From QHWK01 sp035315685 (GTDB lineage Bacteria; Acidobacteriota; Vicinamibacteria; Vicinamibacterales; CAVVIG01): 24,201 nt of DNA. The notes beneath the pieces are model-generated. The model saw only the letters and a list, made by a program, of their open reading frames with translations. It was not told the DNA's origin and ran no database searches. The position numbers and the translations under genes are program-made. Of this stretch, positions 1 to 8,033 are shown in pieces. Numbering within the stretch: the first letter of the stretch is position 1; the number at the start of each line of letters is the position of its first letter. The stretch is from assembly GCA_035315685.1 (NCBI GenBank), contig DATFXR010000395.1, positions 1-24,201 on the forward strand, given 5' to 3'.

Positions 1-2
1 AC

Positions 3-242
3 TACGCGCGCGTGCACGCCGGCGGCAAGAGCTACCTCGTGGCGCGGTCGCTGACGGATCTCGAGCGCCGTCTCGATCCGCACCGCTTCTCGCGCGTGCA
101 TCGATCGGCGATCGTCAATCGCGATCGGATCGAGGAAGTGAGGCCGGAGGGCAGCCGCCGCCACACGCTCCTGTTGAGCGACGGCACGCGCCTCGTCCTC
201 AGCCGCAGCCGCGCGGATCGCCTCAACGATTGGCAACTCTGA
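3..242 (+). CDS. LytTR-type response regulator, C-terminal part (5' end outside window)
   Basis: Partial gene: frame 3 is open from the left edge to the TGA at 240-242, giving about 79 residues. The segment matches the LytTR DNA-binding domain of AlgR/LytR-type regulators. It shows the GKSYLV strand, then SLTDLERRLDP, the core HRFSRVHRSAIVN, and a final strand ending in the usual 'SDGTRLVLSRS' pattern. In this family the domain sits at the C-terminus after a receiver domain and binds promoter DNA through beta-strands. The receiver part would lie upstream of the window, so its phosphorylation site cannot be seen. The amidase start follows 23 bases later on the same strand, so they may be co-transcribed, but no strong ribosome-binding site shows in between. 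Confidence 0.85.
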   Translation, partial: YARVHAGGKSYLVARSLTDLERRLDPHRFSRVHRSAIVNRDRIEEVRPEGSRRHTLLLSDGTRLVLSRSRADRLNDWQL

Positions 243-265
243 GCAGCGAGCGGTAGTCTCGTTGC

Positions 266-1504
266 ATGAGCGAGCCAATCCACTACCTCAACCTGCGCGA
301 TCTCAGCGGCCGCATTCGCGCGCAGGATCTGTCACCGGTGGACGTCGTGGATGCGGCGCTGGCGCGGATCGAGGCTTTCCAATCCCGGCTGAATGCCTTC
401 ATCACGGTCCTCGCCGATGACGCGCGCGCACGTGCGAAGGAAGCGCAGGACGAGATTCGTGGCGGCACCTGGCGCGGCCCGCTGCACGGCGTTCCGGTCG
501 GCATCAAGGATTTCTACGACACGGCCAACGTCCGCACGACGGCGGCATTCGAGCGATTCAAGGACCGCATTCCCGTACGTGACGCGGTCGCGGTCGCCGC
601 GCTGCAGGCCGCCGGTGCGATCGTCATCGGCAAGATGAACATGCATCAGTTGGGGATGGGCACGACGGGACTCGAGGGTGACTTCGGCCCGGTGCAGAAT
701 CCATGGAACGCCGCGTATATCCCGGGCGGCTCGTCGTCCGGATCGGCCGCAGCGGTGGCGGCGGGCCTGTGCTACGCGACGCTCGACACCGATGCAATCG
801 GATCGTGCCGCCTGCCGGCCGCATGCTGCGGAGTCGTCGGGTTCAAGGGCACCTACGGCGCGATCAGCGCCGGCGGCATCCTCGACGGCGAACCGGTCGA
901 CCCGGCGATCATCTGGATGTCGCATCCGGGAATCACGACTCGGAGCGCCCGCGACACTGCAATCGTTCTCGACGTCCTCGCCACGCCGGAGGCTCGCACG
1001 GAGATGTCCGACCTCTCGGCCGACCGGACGACCCAGGCGCCGCTGCGGATCGGCGTCGCGGACAACGCCAAGGCGGACGCCGCGGTTGTCCGGGGGATCG
1101 CCGCCGCCGTCGCGACGATTCGCTCCCTCGGCCATGAGACCGTCAGTGCGGCCGCGCCATTCGACATTCCTCGAATGGGCGACCTGCACCGGATCGAAGC
1201 GGACCGTGCATCGATCGCCGAACGCGCCTTCAAAAAGATTGACGTGCTGCTGCTGCCGACGCTGACGACGACCGTGCCGGCGGTGAAGGACGTGCGCGGC
1301 AATCCGCAGGCGCTCTCGCCCGCACACACGATGTTCGCGAACTATTTCGGCCTGCCGGCGATCAGCATGCCCTGCGGATTCGACACGCGAGATCTGCCGA
1401 TCGGCCTGCAGATCGTCGGCAAACCGTGGCACGACGCAACCGTTCTGCGGCTTGCGCGTCAGTACGAGATCGCAGCACCGACGAACCAGCATCCGTTGGC
1501 GTGA
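266..1504 (+). CDS. Amidase-signature (AS) family amidohydrolase, shortened C-terminal half
   Basis: This 412-residue protein belongs to the amidase-signature family, which hydrolyses amide bonds with a Ser-cisSer-Lys triad. The likely triad is Lys81 (in VGIKDF), Ser156 (in GGSSSGS) and Ser180 (in DAIGSCRLPAA). The Ser156-Ser180 spacing of 24 equals that of fatty-acid amide hydrolase. The family C-terminal motif NYFGLPAISMPCG is present near residue 359. Two points are odd. The motif around the nucleophile is DAIGS rather than the usual DTGGS. Only about 35 residues separate ETVSAAAPF (near 291) from the DVLLLPT strand (near 326), where relatives normally carry about 100 or more. The substrate cannot be read from sequence. 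No signal peptide is visible, so it is probably cytoplasmic. It lacks partners that would suggest GatA. Confidence 0.85.
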   Translation: MSEPIHYLNLRDLSGRIRAQDLSPVDVVDAALARIEAFQSRLNAFITVLADDARARAKEAQDEIRGGTWRGPLHGVPVGIKDFYDTANVRTTAAFERFKDRIPVRDAVAVAALQAAGAIVIGKMNMHQLGMGTTGLEGDFGPVQNPWNAAYIPGGSSSGSAAAVAAGLCYATLDTDAIGSCRLPAACCGVVGFKGTYGAISAGGILDGEPVDPAIIWMSHPGITTRSARDTAIVLDVLATPEARTEMSDLSADRTTQAPLRIGVADNAKADAAVVRGIAAAVATIRSLGHETVSAAAPFDIPRMGDLHRIEADRASIAERAFKKIDVLLLPTLTTTVPAVKDVRGNPQALSPAHTMFANYFGLPAISMPCGFDTRDLPIGLQIVGKPWHDATVLRLARQYEIAAPTNQHPLA

Positions 1505-1512
1505 CGGCTTGG

Positions 1513-1866
1513 TCAGCCGCCGTTGACCGTCGTGGCGCAGGCGTCGTGCAGTTCGTCGCGGATGCGATCCTCGGCGCGCCGCCGCTGCTGCTCTGTGCAG
1601 TGCCTCGTCTCCAGCTCTTCGCGGAGACGACGGACCTGCTCCACGGTCCGGCGGCGGTTGCGGTCCGCCGCCGTGGCCAGTTCCGGTTCGCACGACATGC
1701 CGCGAACCTCGGCCGCCGGCGGCTCGAAGAACGGCTCCGCCCACTGTTCGGCGATCAACAGCTCAGCCTCCCGCCGCGAAAGCTCGAAGACCTCTCCCTC
1801 GCGGTGCCCTGAGACATCGATGCCGTCGAGGTAGCCGGCGAGCTTCCGAACGAGCTTGATCCGCAT
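1513..1866 (-). CDS. Small conserved hypothetical protein with charged C-terminal half
   Basis: The ATG at 1866 gives 117 residues. It was chosen because the protein then begins MRIKLVRKLAGYLDGIDVSG, the kind of start I associate with small acidobacterial hypothetical proteins (recalled, not searched). A longer start at 1938 would add 24 residues that look unlike the rest. Neither start has a convincing Shine-Dalgarno sequence. The N-terminal 45 residues look like a small folded unit (EGEVFELSRREAELLIAEQWAEPF). From about residue 65 the protein is dominated by Arg and Glu with heptad-like spacing, suggesting a helical or coiled-coil tail. There is no signal peptide. It is convergent with the amidase, only 8 bases apart. 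Function unknown. Confidence 0.6.
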   Translation of the reverse strand: MRIKLVRKLAGYLDGIDVSGHREGEVFELSRREAELLIAEQWAEPFFEPPAAEVRGMSCEPELATAADRNRRRTVEQVRRLREELETRHCTEQQRRRAEDRIRDELHDACATTVNGG

Positions 1867-2147
1867 CGGGTGCGCGAGCGTCGTGTGTCGGCCGTTGCTG
1901 AAAACCTGACGGCGATTCCCCCGAAGTGTGGCGTTCATGACCGCATCAACTCAAGGGTCCGGCCCACGCCGTCGTATCAAGGGGGATGGAGCAACTCTCC
2001 TACCACCGCGGCTCGACTGTTTCCCCGCGCCGCAGCGTCATCAGTGGATGGCGCGATTGTCACGCCCGACGCGCCGGTCGCGGCTCATAAGGAAGTCGTG
2101 TGGCTGTCTACTTGACGCCCAAGTGAAGCCATGGGATCGTCACGCGC

Positions 2148-2489
2148 ATGTCGGGTGACGGCCCGCACGTCGAGCTCCTGCAGGGAACCCTCGACCTGAT
2201 CGTTCTGCGCGCGCTGCTCACGCTCGGACCGCTGCACGCCTACGCGCTCGCGACGCGGCTCGAGCAGGTCTCGGATCATCCGCTGTCGCTCAATCAGGGC
2301 ACCCTCTATCCCGCGCTGGTGCGCCTCGAACAAAAAGGATGGATCAAAGGCAAGTGGCAGAAGACGGAAAGCAACCGCGACGCGAAGTACTACGCGATCA
2401 CGAAGGCCGGCGAGCGCGCGCTGGCGAAGCAGACCGAGCGCTGGCGGCGGCTCGCCGGACTCGTCGACAAACTGCTCCTCGAGTCCTGA
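2148..2489 (+). CDS. PadR-family transcriptional regulator
   Basis: This is a 113-residue winged-helix protein of the PadR family. It starts with the typical LLQGTLDLIVLRALLTLGPLHAYALA segment. The recognition helix and wing follow as LNQGTLYPALVRLEQKGWIKGKW, then YYAITKAGERAL and a short C-terminal helix for dimer formation. PadR proteins are usually repressors of nearby membrane-transport or stress genes. In Acidobacteriota this short type commonly sits beside ADOP-type MacB/FtsX permeases. Here the nearest permease starts about 4 kb away on the other strand, so the regulator looks orphaned and its target is not evident. The ATG at 2148 lacks a clear ribosome-binding site. The upstream 209 bases (1939-2147) hold nothing I can identify. 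Confidence 0.9.
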   Translation: MSGDGPHVELLQGTLDLIVLRALLTLGPLHAYALATRLEQVSDHPLSLNQGTLYPALVRLEQKGWIKGKWQKTESNRDAKYYAITKAGERALAKQTERWRRLAGLVDKLLLES

Positions 2490-2588
2490 CGCCACGACGC
2501 CGCCAGCGCGTCCCCGGCGGAAAAATTTCCCTCAAAGCCGAATAGTTACGGCATAAATTCGCGTAGAATCCCGCCAGTGCCCCACGCG

Positions 2589-3077
2589 CTACGGCTGGTC
2601 GTACGCACGCTCCAGGGCGGCGACATCCAGTTTCTTCATCGGCATCAGCGCGGCGACGACCCGCTTCGACCTCTCCCGATCGGGATCCTGGAGCATCCGG
2701 ACGAGCGCATTCGGAACGACCTGCCAGGAGACCCCGAACCTGTCCGTCAGCCAACCGCACTGGCCCTCCTGGCCGCCGGCGGTCAACTTCGCCCAGTAGC
2801 CGTCGACTTCAGCCTGGGTGTCGCAGTGGACGACGAACGAGATGGCGGGGGTGAAGGTGAGCGTCGGACCGCCGTTGAGCGCGGTGAATTGCTGGCCGTT
2901 CAGCACGAACGCCGCCGTCATCACGCTGCCTTTCGGACCGGGCCCGGCCTCGCCGTACCGCGTGACGCCGACTGTCCGCGAATTCGGAAAGATGGAGACG
3001 TAGAAGTTCATCGCCTCCTCGGCCTTGCCATCGAACCACAGAAAGGGGGTAATCGGCTGTAAGGGTTTCTGTGCCAT
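2589..3077 (-). CDS. VOC-fold protein, PhnB / 3-demethylubiquinone 3-methyltransferase-like
   Basis: The start at 3077 was chosen because GGAGGA lies about six bases upstream of the ATG. A longer open frame to 3164 adds a basic N-terminus unlike the family. The 162-residue product shows the typical layout of the family named '3-demethylubiquinone-9 3-methyltransferase' (PhnB-like, vicinal-oxygen-chelate fold). It opens ITPFLWFDGKAEEAMNFYVSIFPNS, has the central VMTAAFVLNGQQFTALNGG, then CGWLTDRFGVSWQVVP, and closes with MKKLDVAALERAY. Despite the family name, most members have no proven methyltransferase activity, so the substrate is unknown. It is divergent from the receiver-domain gene at 3196, with 118 bases between them, and convergent with PadR. 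Confidence 0.85.
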   Translation of the reverse strand: MAQKPLQPITPFLWFDGKAEEAMNFYVSIFPNSRTVGVTRYGEAGPGPKGSVMTAAFVLNGQQFTALNGGPTLTFTPAISFVVHCDTQAEVDGYWAKLTAGGQEGQCGWLTDRFGVSWQVVPNALVRMLQDPDRERSKRVVAALMPMKKLDVAALERAYDQP

Positions 3078-3195
3078 TGGGATCCTCCATAGGCTGGTCG
3101 AACGCGACCCGCGCGATTCGACAGGGCTCGCGCCCCGCCGCGTTCTCGCGCCCGGGCCGCGCACGTCAAAGCCTTCGCAGGGGTCTGGAGATGTT

Positions 3196-3594
3196 GTGCA
3201 GCCCGAAAAACTGTACCCGGTGGCGTTAGTCGTTCATCCCAACACCGAGGCGCGAGCACTGGTCGTCCGGGCCCTGCGCGACGCTGGATTTCAGGCCGTC
3301 GGCGTGGCCGGCTTCGAGGCGGCGAAGCACATCCTCGGCCTTGAACCGATCGACGTGCTCGTCACAGACGCTCGTCTCGGCGACTTCCACGGTCTGCATC
3401 TCGTGTTGCTCGCGCGTACGACCAGTCCTCGGGTATTCGCCGTCGTCGTCAGCTCACACCACGACGCCCTGCTGGAGCGCGACGTCGAACACGCGGGCGG
3501 CACGCTCCTGGTCGCCGAGTCCGCGGAATCCATCGTGGCCGGCCTCAGCCGGCGGATCGCATCGCCCGGCGCATCGGGCCCATTCCTGAACTGA
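3196..3594 (+). CDS. Stand-alone receiver-domain protein, probably degenerate
   Basis: I place the start at the GTG at 3196 because GGAG lies five bases upstream. The protein is then 132 residues beginning with the first receiver strand, YPVALVVHPN. The pattern is that of a CheY-like receiver: LVTDARLGDFHGLHLV carries the expected phospho-accepting Asp, and VFAVVVSSHHD matches the fourth strand with its Ser/Thr. However, the acidic pair after strand 1 is replaced by His-Pro-Asn, and the conserved Lys-Pro after strand 5 is replaced by Val-Ala (TLLVAES). Magnesium binding and phosphorylation are therefore doubtful. There is no output domain and no adjacent kinase. It may be a phosphorylation-independent adaptor; that role is inference. 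Confidence 0.65.
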   Translation: MQPEKLYPVALVVHPNTEARALVVRALRDAGFQAVGVAGFEAAKHILGLEPIDVLVTDARLGDFHGLHLVLLARTTSPRVFAVVVSSHHDALLERDVEHAGGTLLVAESAESIVAGLSRRIASPGASGPFLN

Positions 3595-3613
3595 TGGCCG
3601 GGCGAGGTCGGCG

Positions 3614-3997
3614 TCAGCGCGCCGCTCTCGCCGCCGTAATGACGAAGTCGCGGCCGGAGTCGAGATCGCTGTTCCCAACTTTCGTCGTGCCGGGCTGCTT
3701 CGCGAGCCCCTCGCCGGGCCGCAGTTCCACTTCGATGCGGTAGGTGCCCTGCGGAACCCTGATGGTGTAGCCGCCGTTGTCCGCTGTCGTGGTCTCGTAT
3801 CGCGATCCGGTCGCGGTCTCGACGACGGAGACTTTACGGCCGGGCACGGCCACGGCAGAGTCTGCGGTCTTGACGATTCCGGCGATGGTGCCCCCAACCG
3901 GCGGTTGTTTCGCGCCCGCGTTCACAACTGGTCCAGGGTGGCACGCGGCGGTCAGCAGCGCCGACGCCAGCAATATCCATGTGAAGCGCATACGCAA
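3614..3997 (-). CDS. Small lipoprotein with carboxypeptidase-regulatory-like (Ig-type) domain
   Basis: The start at 3997 has GAGGTG seven bases upstream, giving 127 residues; a second ATG two codons in is also possible. The N-terminus is a lipoprotein signal (MRMRFTWILLASALL) ending in a lipobox LTAAC, so Cys19 should be lipidated and the protein anchored in the envelope. The remainder shows the beta-sandwich pattern of carboxypeptidase-regulatory-like domains: GTIAGIVKTADSAVAVPGRKVSVV, then TTTADNGGYTIRVPQGTYRIEVEL. Such domains serve as structural or adhesive modules in exported proteins. It lies on the same strand as the ADOP permease, separated by the long palindrome at 4035-4207, and converges with the receiver-domain gene with a 19-base gap. 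The partner is unknown. Confidence 0.75.
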   Translation of the reverse strand: MRMRFTWILLASALLTAACHPGPVVNAGAKQPPVGGTIAGIVKTADSAVAVPGRKVSVVETATGSRYETTTADNGGYTIRVPQGTYRIEVELRPGEGLAKQPGTTKVGNSDLDSGRDFVITAARAAR

Positions 3998-4034
3998 TCA
4001 CCTCAGCCATCCGAGCGGTGCAAGGGGTGCGCCG

Positions 4035-4207
4035 GATCGGGGTTCGGGGTTCGGGGTTCGGGGTTCGGGGTTCTCGTTCTTAGGGTTCTGAGTTTCGGTT
4101 CGGAGTTCTGCTTCGGAGTTCCGGTTCTCGGCAAGCACGAGAACCCAAGCACGAGAACCCAAGAACGAGAACCCCGAACTCCGAACTCCGAACCCCGAAC
4201 CCCGAAC
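4035..4207. repeat. Long imperfect palindrome built of GGGGTTC heptads; G-quadruplex motif
   Basis: Five exact tandem GGGGTTC copies run 4039-4073. An opposing arm at 4161-4207 carries the complementary GAACCCC-type heptads, two of them altered to GAACTCC. The arms 4035-4081 and 4161-4207 can pair over 47 positions with about three mismatches. The loop contains further degenerate heptads and a perfect 8-bp hairpin, GGTTCTCG at 4123-4130 with CGAGAACC at 4138-4145. Four G4 runs spaced by TTC form a canonical G-quadruplex motif on the plus strand. The element fills the gap between the ADOP permease and the downstream lipoprotein, both on the minus strand, so it could end or attenuate transcription. 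Confidence 0.85.
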
Positions 4208-4208
4208 G

Positions 4209-6618
4209 CTATTCGTCCCTGAGCGCCACGACCGGATCGACCCGGCTCGCGCGTCGCGCGGGGAGCCAGGACGCGGCGGCGGCGACCAGGAGGAGGAGCG
4301 CCGGCACGCCGAGGAAAACCGACGCATGCATCGCTCCGCGCACCAGATGCAGCGCGACGACAACTGTCAGCGTCCACCCGACCGCCGCACCCGCCGTCAC
4401 CACGCGCATGCTGTCGGCCAGCACTTCCATCAGGACGCGGCGCGGTGTCGCGCCCAGCGCGAGACGCACGCCGATTTCCGCCGTGCGGCGCGACACCGTG
4501 TACGCGACGACCGCATAAATGCCGATGGCGGCGAGCAGCAACAGCGCCGGTCCGAGCACCACGAACATCCGTGCCGGAATCCGTCGCAGGAAGAGGTTCT
4601 TGTCGATGTGCTCGGCGAGCGTGCGCACGTCGTAGACAGGCAGCGTCGGATCGAGATCGCGGACGATCCGCTCGACTTCGGGGGCGAGCAGCGTCTCGGC
4701 CCCCGCGCGCGTGCGCAGGTGAATCTCGCCGCGGCCGCTCGGGCGATCACGGTAAGACAGATAGATCACCGGCGCCGGCGGTTCACCAAACGATTCGCTG
4801 ACGGAGGTGTCGACGATGCCGGCAATCGTGTAGGTGTCGCCGCGTGTCGTGAGGCGCCGGCCGATGCACTCGCCATTGCCGATGAAGCGGCGAACGAATT
4901 CCATATTCACGATTGCCTGCCTGGGAGACGACTCGTCGGCGAGCCCCGCGAAGTCCGTGCCGTGCCGGATTGCGATGCGCATGGTGCGGAAGTAGTCGGG
5001 CGTGACCGTGTTGGTCAGCGCCAGGTCCGGCGTCGCCTCGCTGCGGACACGCCCTTCGACCGTGAAGCTGCGCATCGGCAGGCCGTGAATGTCGAGCGGA
5101 ACCGCGGACGCGATCGCCGCGCTCTCGACGGCCGGCAGCGCGCGCGCGCGATCCAGGAGCCGGCGCGTGAAATCGCGCGTGTCCGCCCAATTCATGTTCT
5201 TGCCGGTCAAGTCGTAGGCGACGAGCAGCACGCCCTCGCGCGTGAAGCCGGGATCGGTGTCGCGAGCGTCGCCGAAGGCGCGCAGGAACATCGCCGCCGC
5301 GAGCAGCACGACCAGCGCGAGCCCGACCTCGACGGCCATCAGTGCGTTGCGGAACGGACTGCCGCCGGCGGCGCCGCCGCCGGATCGGATGGCCGCCTGC
5401 GGATCGACCCGCGCGAGGTGGAGCGCCGGCGCCAGCCCGAACAGGATCCCGCACGCGATCGCGAGCGCGGCAGCGAACGCGACGCTGGTGCCGTCGAGCT
5501 CGGTCTGAAACCGGATCGGGAAGGCGCTGATGATCGGAACGGCGCGCAGGGCGTCGGTTGCCCAGGTTGCGAGCAGCACGCCGCCCGCTGCGCCGGCCGC
5601 TGCGAGCAGAAGGCTCTCGCACAACACGAGCATCGCAATGCGGCGTCGCGCCGCACCGAGCGCGAGCCGGACGCCCATTTCCCGCTGCCGCGTGGCCGCG
5701 CGCGCGAGCAGCAGGTTGGCAGTGTTGCCGCAGACCGCCAGCAGCAACAAAAACATGATCGTCTGCAGGATCGCGAGCGCGCCGGCAAGCATCCGCTGCG
5801 GACCGCGCGGCGCCTGCCAGAACGGCAGCACTTCGCCGCGGAGCCTCCCGTCGGTCTCTGGATGAGCGTGCGCGAGATCGTCGATCACGCGGTCGAACTC
5901 GACCTGCGCCTGCGCGCGGGTCGCGCCCGGCGCGAGCCTGCCGATGGCGGCGTAGCCGCGCAGCGAGCGATCGGTCAGCTCGGCCGAGCCGTTGAGCAGC
6001 ACCGGTGCGAGCGTCGCCGGCACCCACATCTCGAAGTTCAGCCCGAGCGCCGTCCCTTGAAACCGCGGCGGAGCGACGCCGATCACCGTCAGCAGCCGGT
6101 CGTTGACGCGAATCGATCGACCGATGGCCGAACGATCGCCGCCGAGACGGGTCTGCCAGTAGTCGTACGACACGACGATCACCGGCTCGCCACCCGGCCG
6201 CGATACTTCGTCTTCCCGAAGAAACCGTCCGAGCACTGGCCGCAGGCGGAGCCCGCTGAAGTAGTTCCCCGATACGAGCAGCCCGTAGGCGCGCTGCACG
6301 TGTCCAGGCTCGCCGGTGCCGAGCGGCGCCATGCGAAACGCGATCAGATCCGGGATCGAGCGAAGGCGCTCGCGCAGATCACCGTACTCGCGCCACGAGA
6401 CCCCGGGATACGAACCGGTCTCCGCGCGCGGCTCGACGAGCAGGATGCTGCCGGCGTCGGCCACCGGGCAGCGGCCGCAGCACGACCGCCTGCACCCACG
6501 AGAACACCGCCGTGTTGACGCCGATCCCGACCGCCAGCGACAGCACGACCACCGCCGACACGATCGGCATCCTGACCAGCGCACGCCAAGCGTGACGCAG
6601 ATCGAGCAGAACCGACAT
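4209..6618 (-). CDS. ADOP-type MacB/FtsX permease, interrupted by an apparent one-base frameshift
   Basis: This is a two-module membrane permease without an ATPase domain, as in acidobacterial 'ADOP' proteins. The ATG at 6618 overlaps the TGA of the DUF1552 gene by one base. The first 51 residues, including a transmembrane helix (MPIVSAVVVLSLAVGIGVNT) and ending AVVLRPLP, are in one frame. The other about 751 residues, starting VADAGSILLVEP, are in another; dropping one G near 6465 joins them as LRPLPVADAGS. The joined product of about 802 residues has a periplasmic MacB-type domain, an FtsX core (FLLLLAVCGNTANLLLARAATR, then REMGVRLALGA), a second periplasmic domain and a second FtsX core (RRTAEIGVRLALGA). 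It ends PARRASRVDPVVALRDE. The frameshift may be a sequencing error or a real disabling mutation. Confidence 0.85.
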
Positions 6619-8033
6619 CAATATTCAGCTCGCCCCCAGCCTCTGGCCCCGACCGGAGCGTCGAGATCGAACGTGCCGGTGCTGTCTCCGAACGACGCGA
6701 GATCGTCCAACCCCAGTTTGTGGAGCAGCGCCAGCATCACGTTTGCCAGCGGCGTACCATTCGGCGCCTTCAGATGCGCACCGCCCTTCAGCGCCCCGCC
6801 CGCGTGTCCGGCTACGAAAAAGGGCACGCGCTTGTGATTGTGCTGGTTCGAATCGCCCATCGGTGATCCGTACAACAGCAGCGTGTTGTCGAGCAACCTG
6901 CCGTCGCCGTCAGGAGTGTTCCGGAGCCGCTCGAGGAAGTACGCCAGCATGCTGACGTGATAGTTGTTGATCCGCGCGAACTCGAGGATCCGATCCTCGC
7001 GACCGCTGTGATGCGACGTGGTGTGGAACGGACCCGCGAAGCCGCTCTCAGGAAAGACGCGATTCGAGTTGTCCCGTCCGAGCTTGAACGAGACAACGCG
7101 GGTGATGTCCGAGCGGAACGCGAGCAACTGCAGATCGAACATCAGACGGACGTGCTCGGAGAACGAATCCGGAATGCCGGCCGGCGCCTCCGGCAGCTCA
7201 CGCGGTTCGCCGCTGCCGTTCATCGCCTCGACGCGCTGAATCCGCTGCTCGACCTCACGGACCTGGTCGAGATAGTCGCTGAGCCGCGCGCGATCGGACG
7301 GGCCGAGTGTGGCTTGCAGCCTCGCCGCCGAACTGAGCACCCAGTCGAGAATGCTGCGGTCCTCGTTGCGTCGTGCCTGCCGCTCCTCCACGGTCGCGCC
7401 CGATCCGTACACGCCGAACAGCTCATCGAACACGACGCGAGGATTGCGGATCATCGGCAGCGGACGCGTCGGCGACGCCCAGCTGATCGCGTCGGTATAC
7501 ACGCAGGAGTAGCCGTAGCCGCAGCCGCCTGACTGATCGACTGGCTCGACGCACAACTGGATCGATCGCAGCGGTGTGTCCTGCCCGAAACGCGCGGCAT
7601 AGAGCTGATCGAACGACGTGCCGGCCTGCACGTCCGCGCCCTGCGTCTGCTTCGGGTGCGCCTGTGTGAGGAACACGGCGCTCGATCGGAAGTGATCGCC
7701 GCCGATTTCCGTCGCCGTGAACGGATCCGCGTTCTCGACGTCGCAATTGCTGACGACGGTCAGGCAATCGCGGTATGGCTCGAGGCTGCGCAGGCTGGTC
7801 GGCGTCAGATCGAAGCCGTGGCCGACGGCGGCCGGCGCCCAGAGATTTCTCTTCATCCCGATCGCCGAGCTGCCGGCCGCGCCGTGGACGATCTCGATGC
7901 AGACGAGCCGCACGCGCGCCGTGGCCGCTGCCGACGCGCGCGCCGGCATCATCGCGTCGAGGAACGGCAACGCAACGGTCGCGCCCAGACCGCGGAGTAC
8001 TGTTCGGCGCGAGAGCGCGTTCGGTCGGTTCAC
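6618..8033 (-). CDS. Tat-exported DUF1552 protein
   Basis: The start chosen is GTG at 8033, whose GTGA overlaps the stop of the upstream gene. AAGGAG lies about nine bases before it; an in-frame ATG at 8066 lies inside that gene and is less likely. The 471-residue product begins with a twin-arginine signal (LSRRTVLRGLGATVALPFLDAM). It then carries typical DUF1552 segments such as NLWAPAA, GGDHFRSSAVFLTQAHPKQT, RSIQLCVEP and LLYGSPMGDSNQHNHKRVPF. The late DNTLLLYGS...DSN...H and PFFVAGHAGG parts resemble the C-terminus of DUF1501/alkaline-phosphatase-fold proteins, hinting at a hydrolase fold. In many genomes DUF1552 pairs with DUF1588/DUF1592 proteins; none is here. Its substrate is unknown. 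Confidence 0.9.
   Translation of the reverse strand: MNRPNALSRRTVLRGLGATVALPFLDAMMPARASAAATARVRLVCIEIVHGAAGSSAIGMKRNLWAPAAVGHGFDLTPTSLRSLEPYRDCLTVVSNCDVENADPFTATEIGGDHFRSSAVFLTQAHPKQTQGADVQAGTSFDQLYAARFGQDTPLRSIQLCVEPVDQSGGCGYGYSCVYTDAISWASPTRPLPMIRNPRVVFDELFGVYGSGATVEERQARRNEDRSILDWVLSSAARLQATLGPSDRARLSDYLDQVREVEQRIQRVEAMNGSGEPRELPEAPAGIPDSFSEHVRLMFDLQLLAFRSDITRVVSFKLGRDNSNRVFPESGFAGPFHTTSHHSGREDRILEFARINNYHVSMLAYFLERLRNTPDGDGRLLDNTLLLYGSPMGDSNQHNHKRVPFFVAGHAGGALKGGAHLKAPNGTPLANVMLALLHKLGLDDLASFGDSTGTFDLDAPVGARGWGRAEY

Noticed and set aside
1502..1516. Short CGGCT/AGCCG inverted repeat between convergent genes
   Set aside because: Only five base pairs with no U-tract; expected by chance in GC-rich sequence.
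332..1744. 470-residue open frame on the minus strand across the amidase
   Set aside because: Arg-rich shadow of a clear amidase on the other strand; no domain, signal or ribosome-binding site.
2577..3062. 161-residue plus-strand open frame preceded by AT-rich, promoter-like sequence at 2519-2575
   Set aside because: It is the exact antisense of the VOC-family gene and has no recognisable features; the AT-rich stretch lacks a convincing -35/-10 pair.
3025..3195. Upstream in-frame extension of the receiver-domain gene
   Set aside because: It overlaps the divergent VOC gene start and shows no receiver-like sequence; the GTG at 3196 has a good ribosome-binding site.
4039..4207. Tandem repeats as a possible CRISPR array
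   Set aside because: Units are 7 bases with no spacers, and there are no cas genes.
4326..6518. 730-residue open frame on the plus strand opposite the ADOP permease
   Set aside because: Composition dominated by Arg, His, Asp and Gln, typical of an antisense shadow in GC-rich DNA; the minus-strand permease has family motifs.
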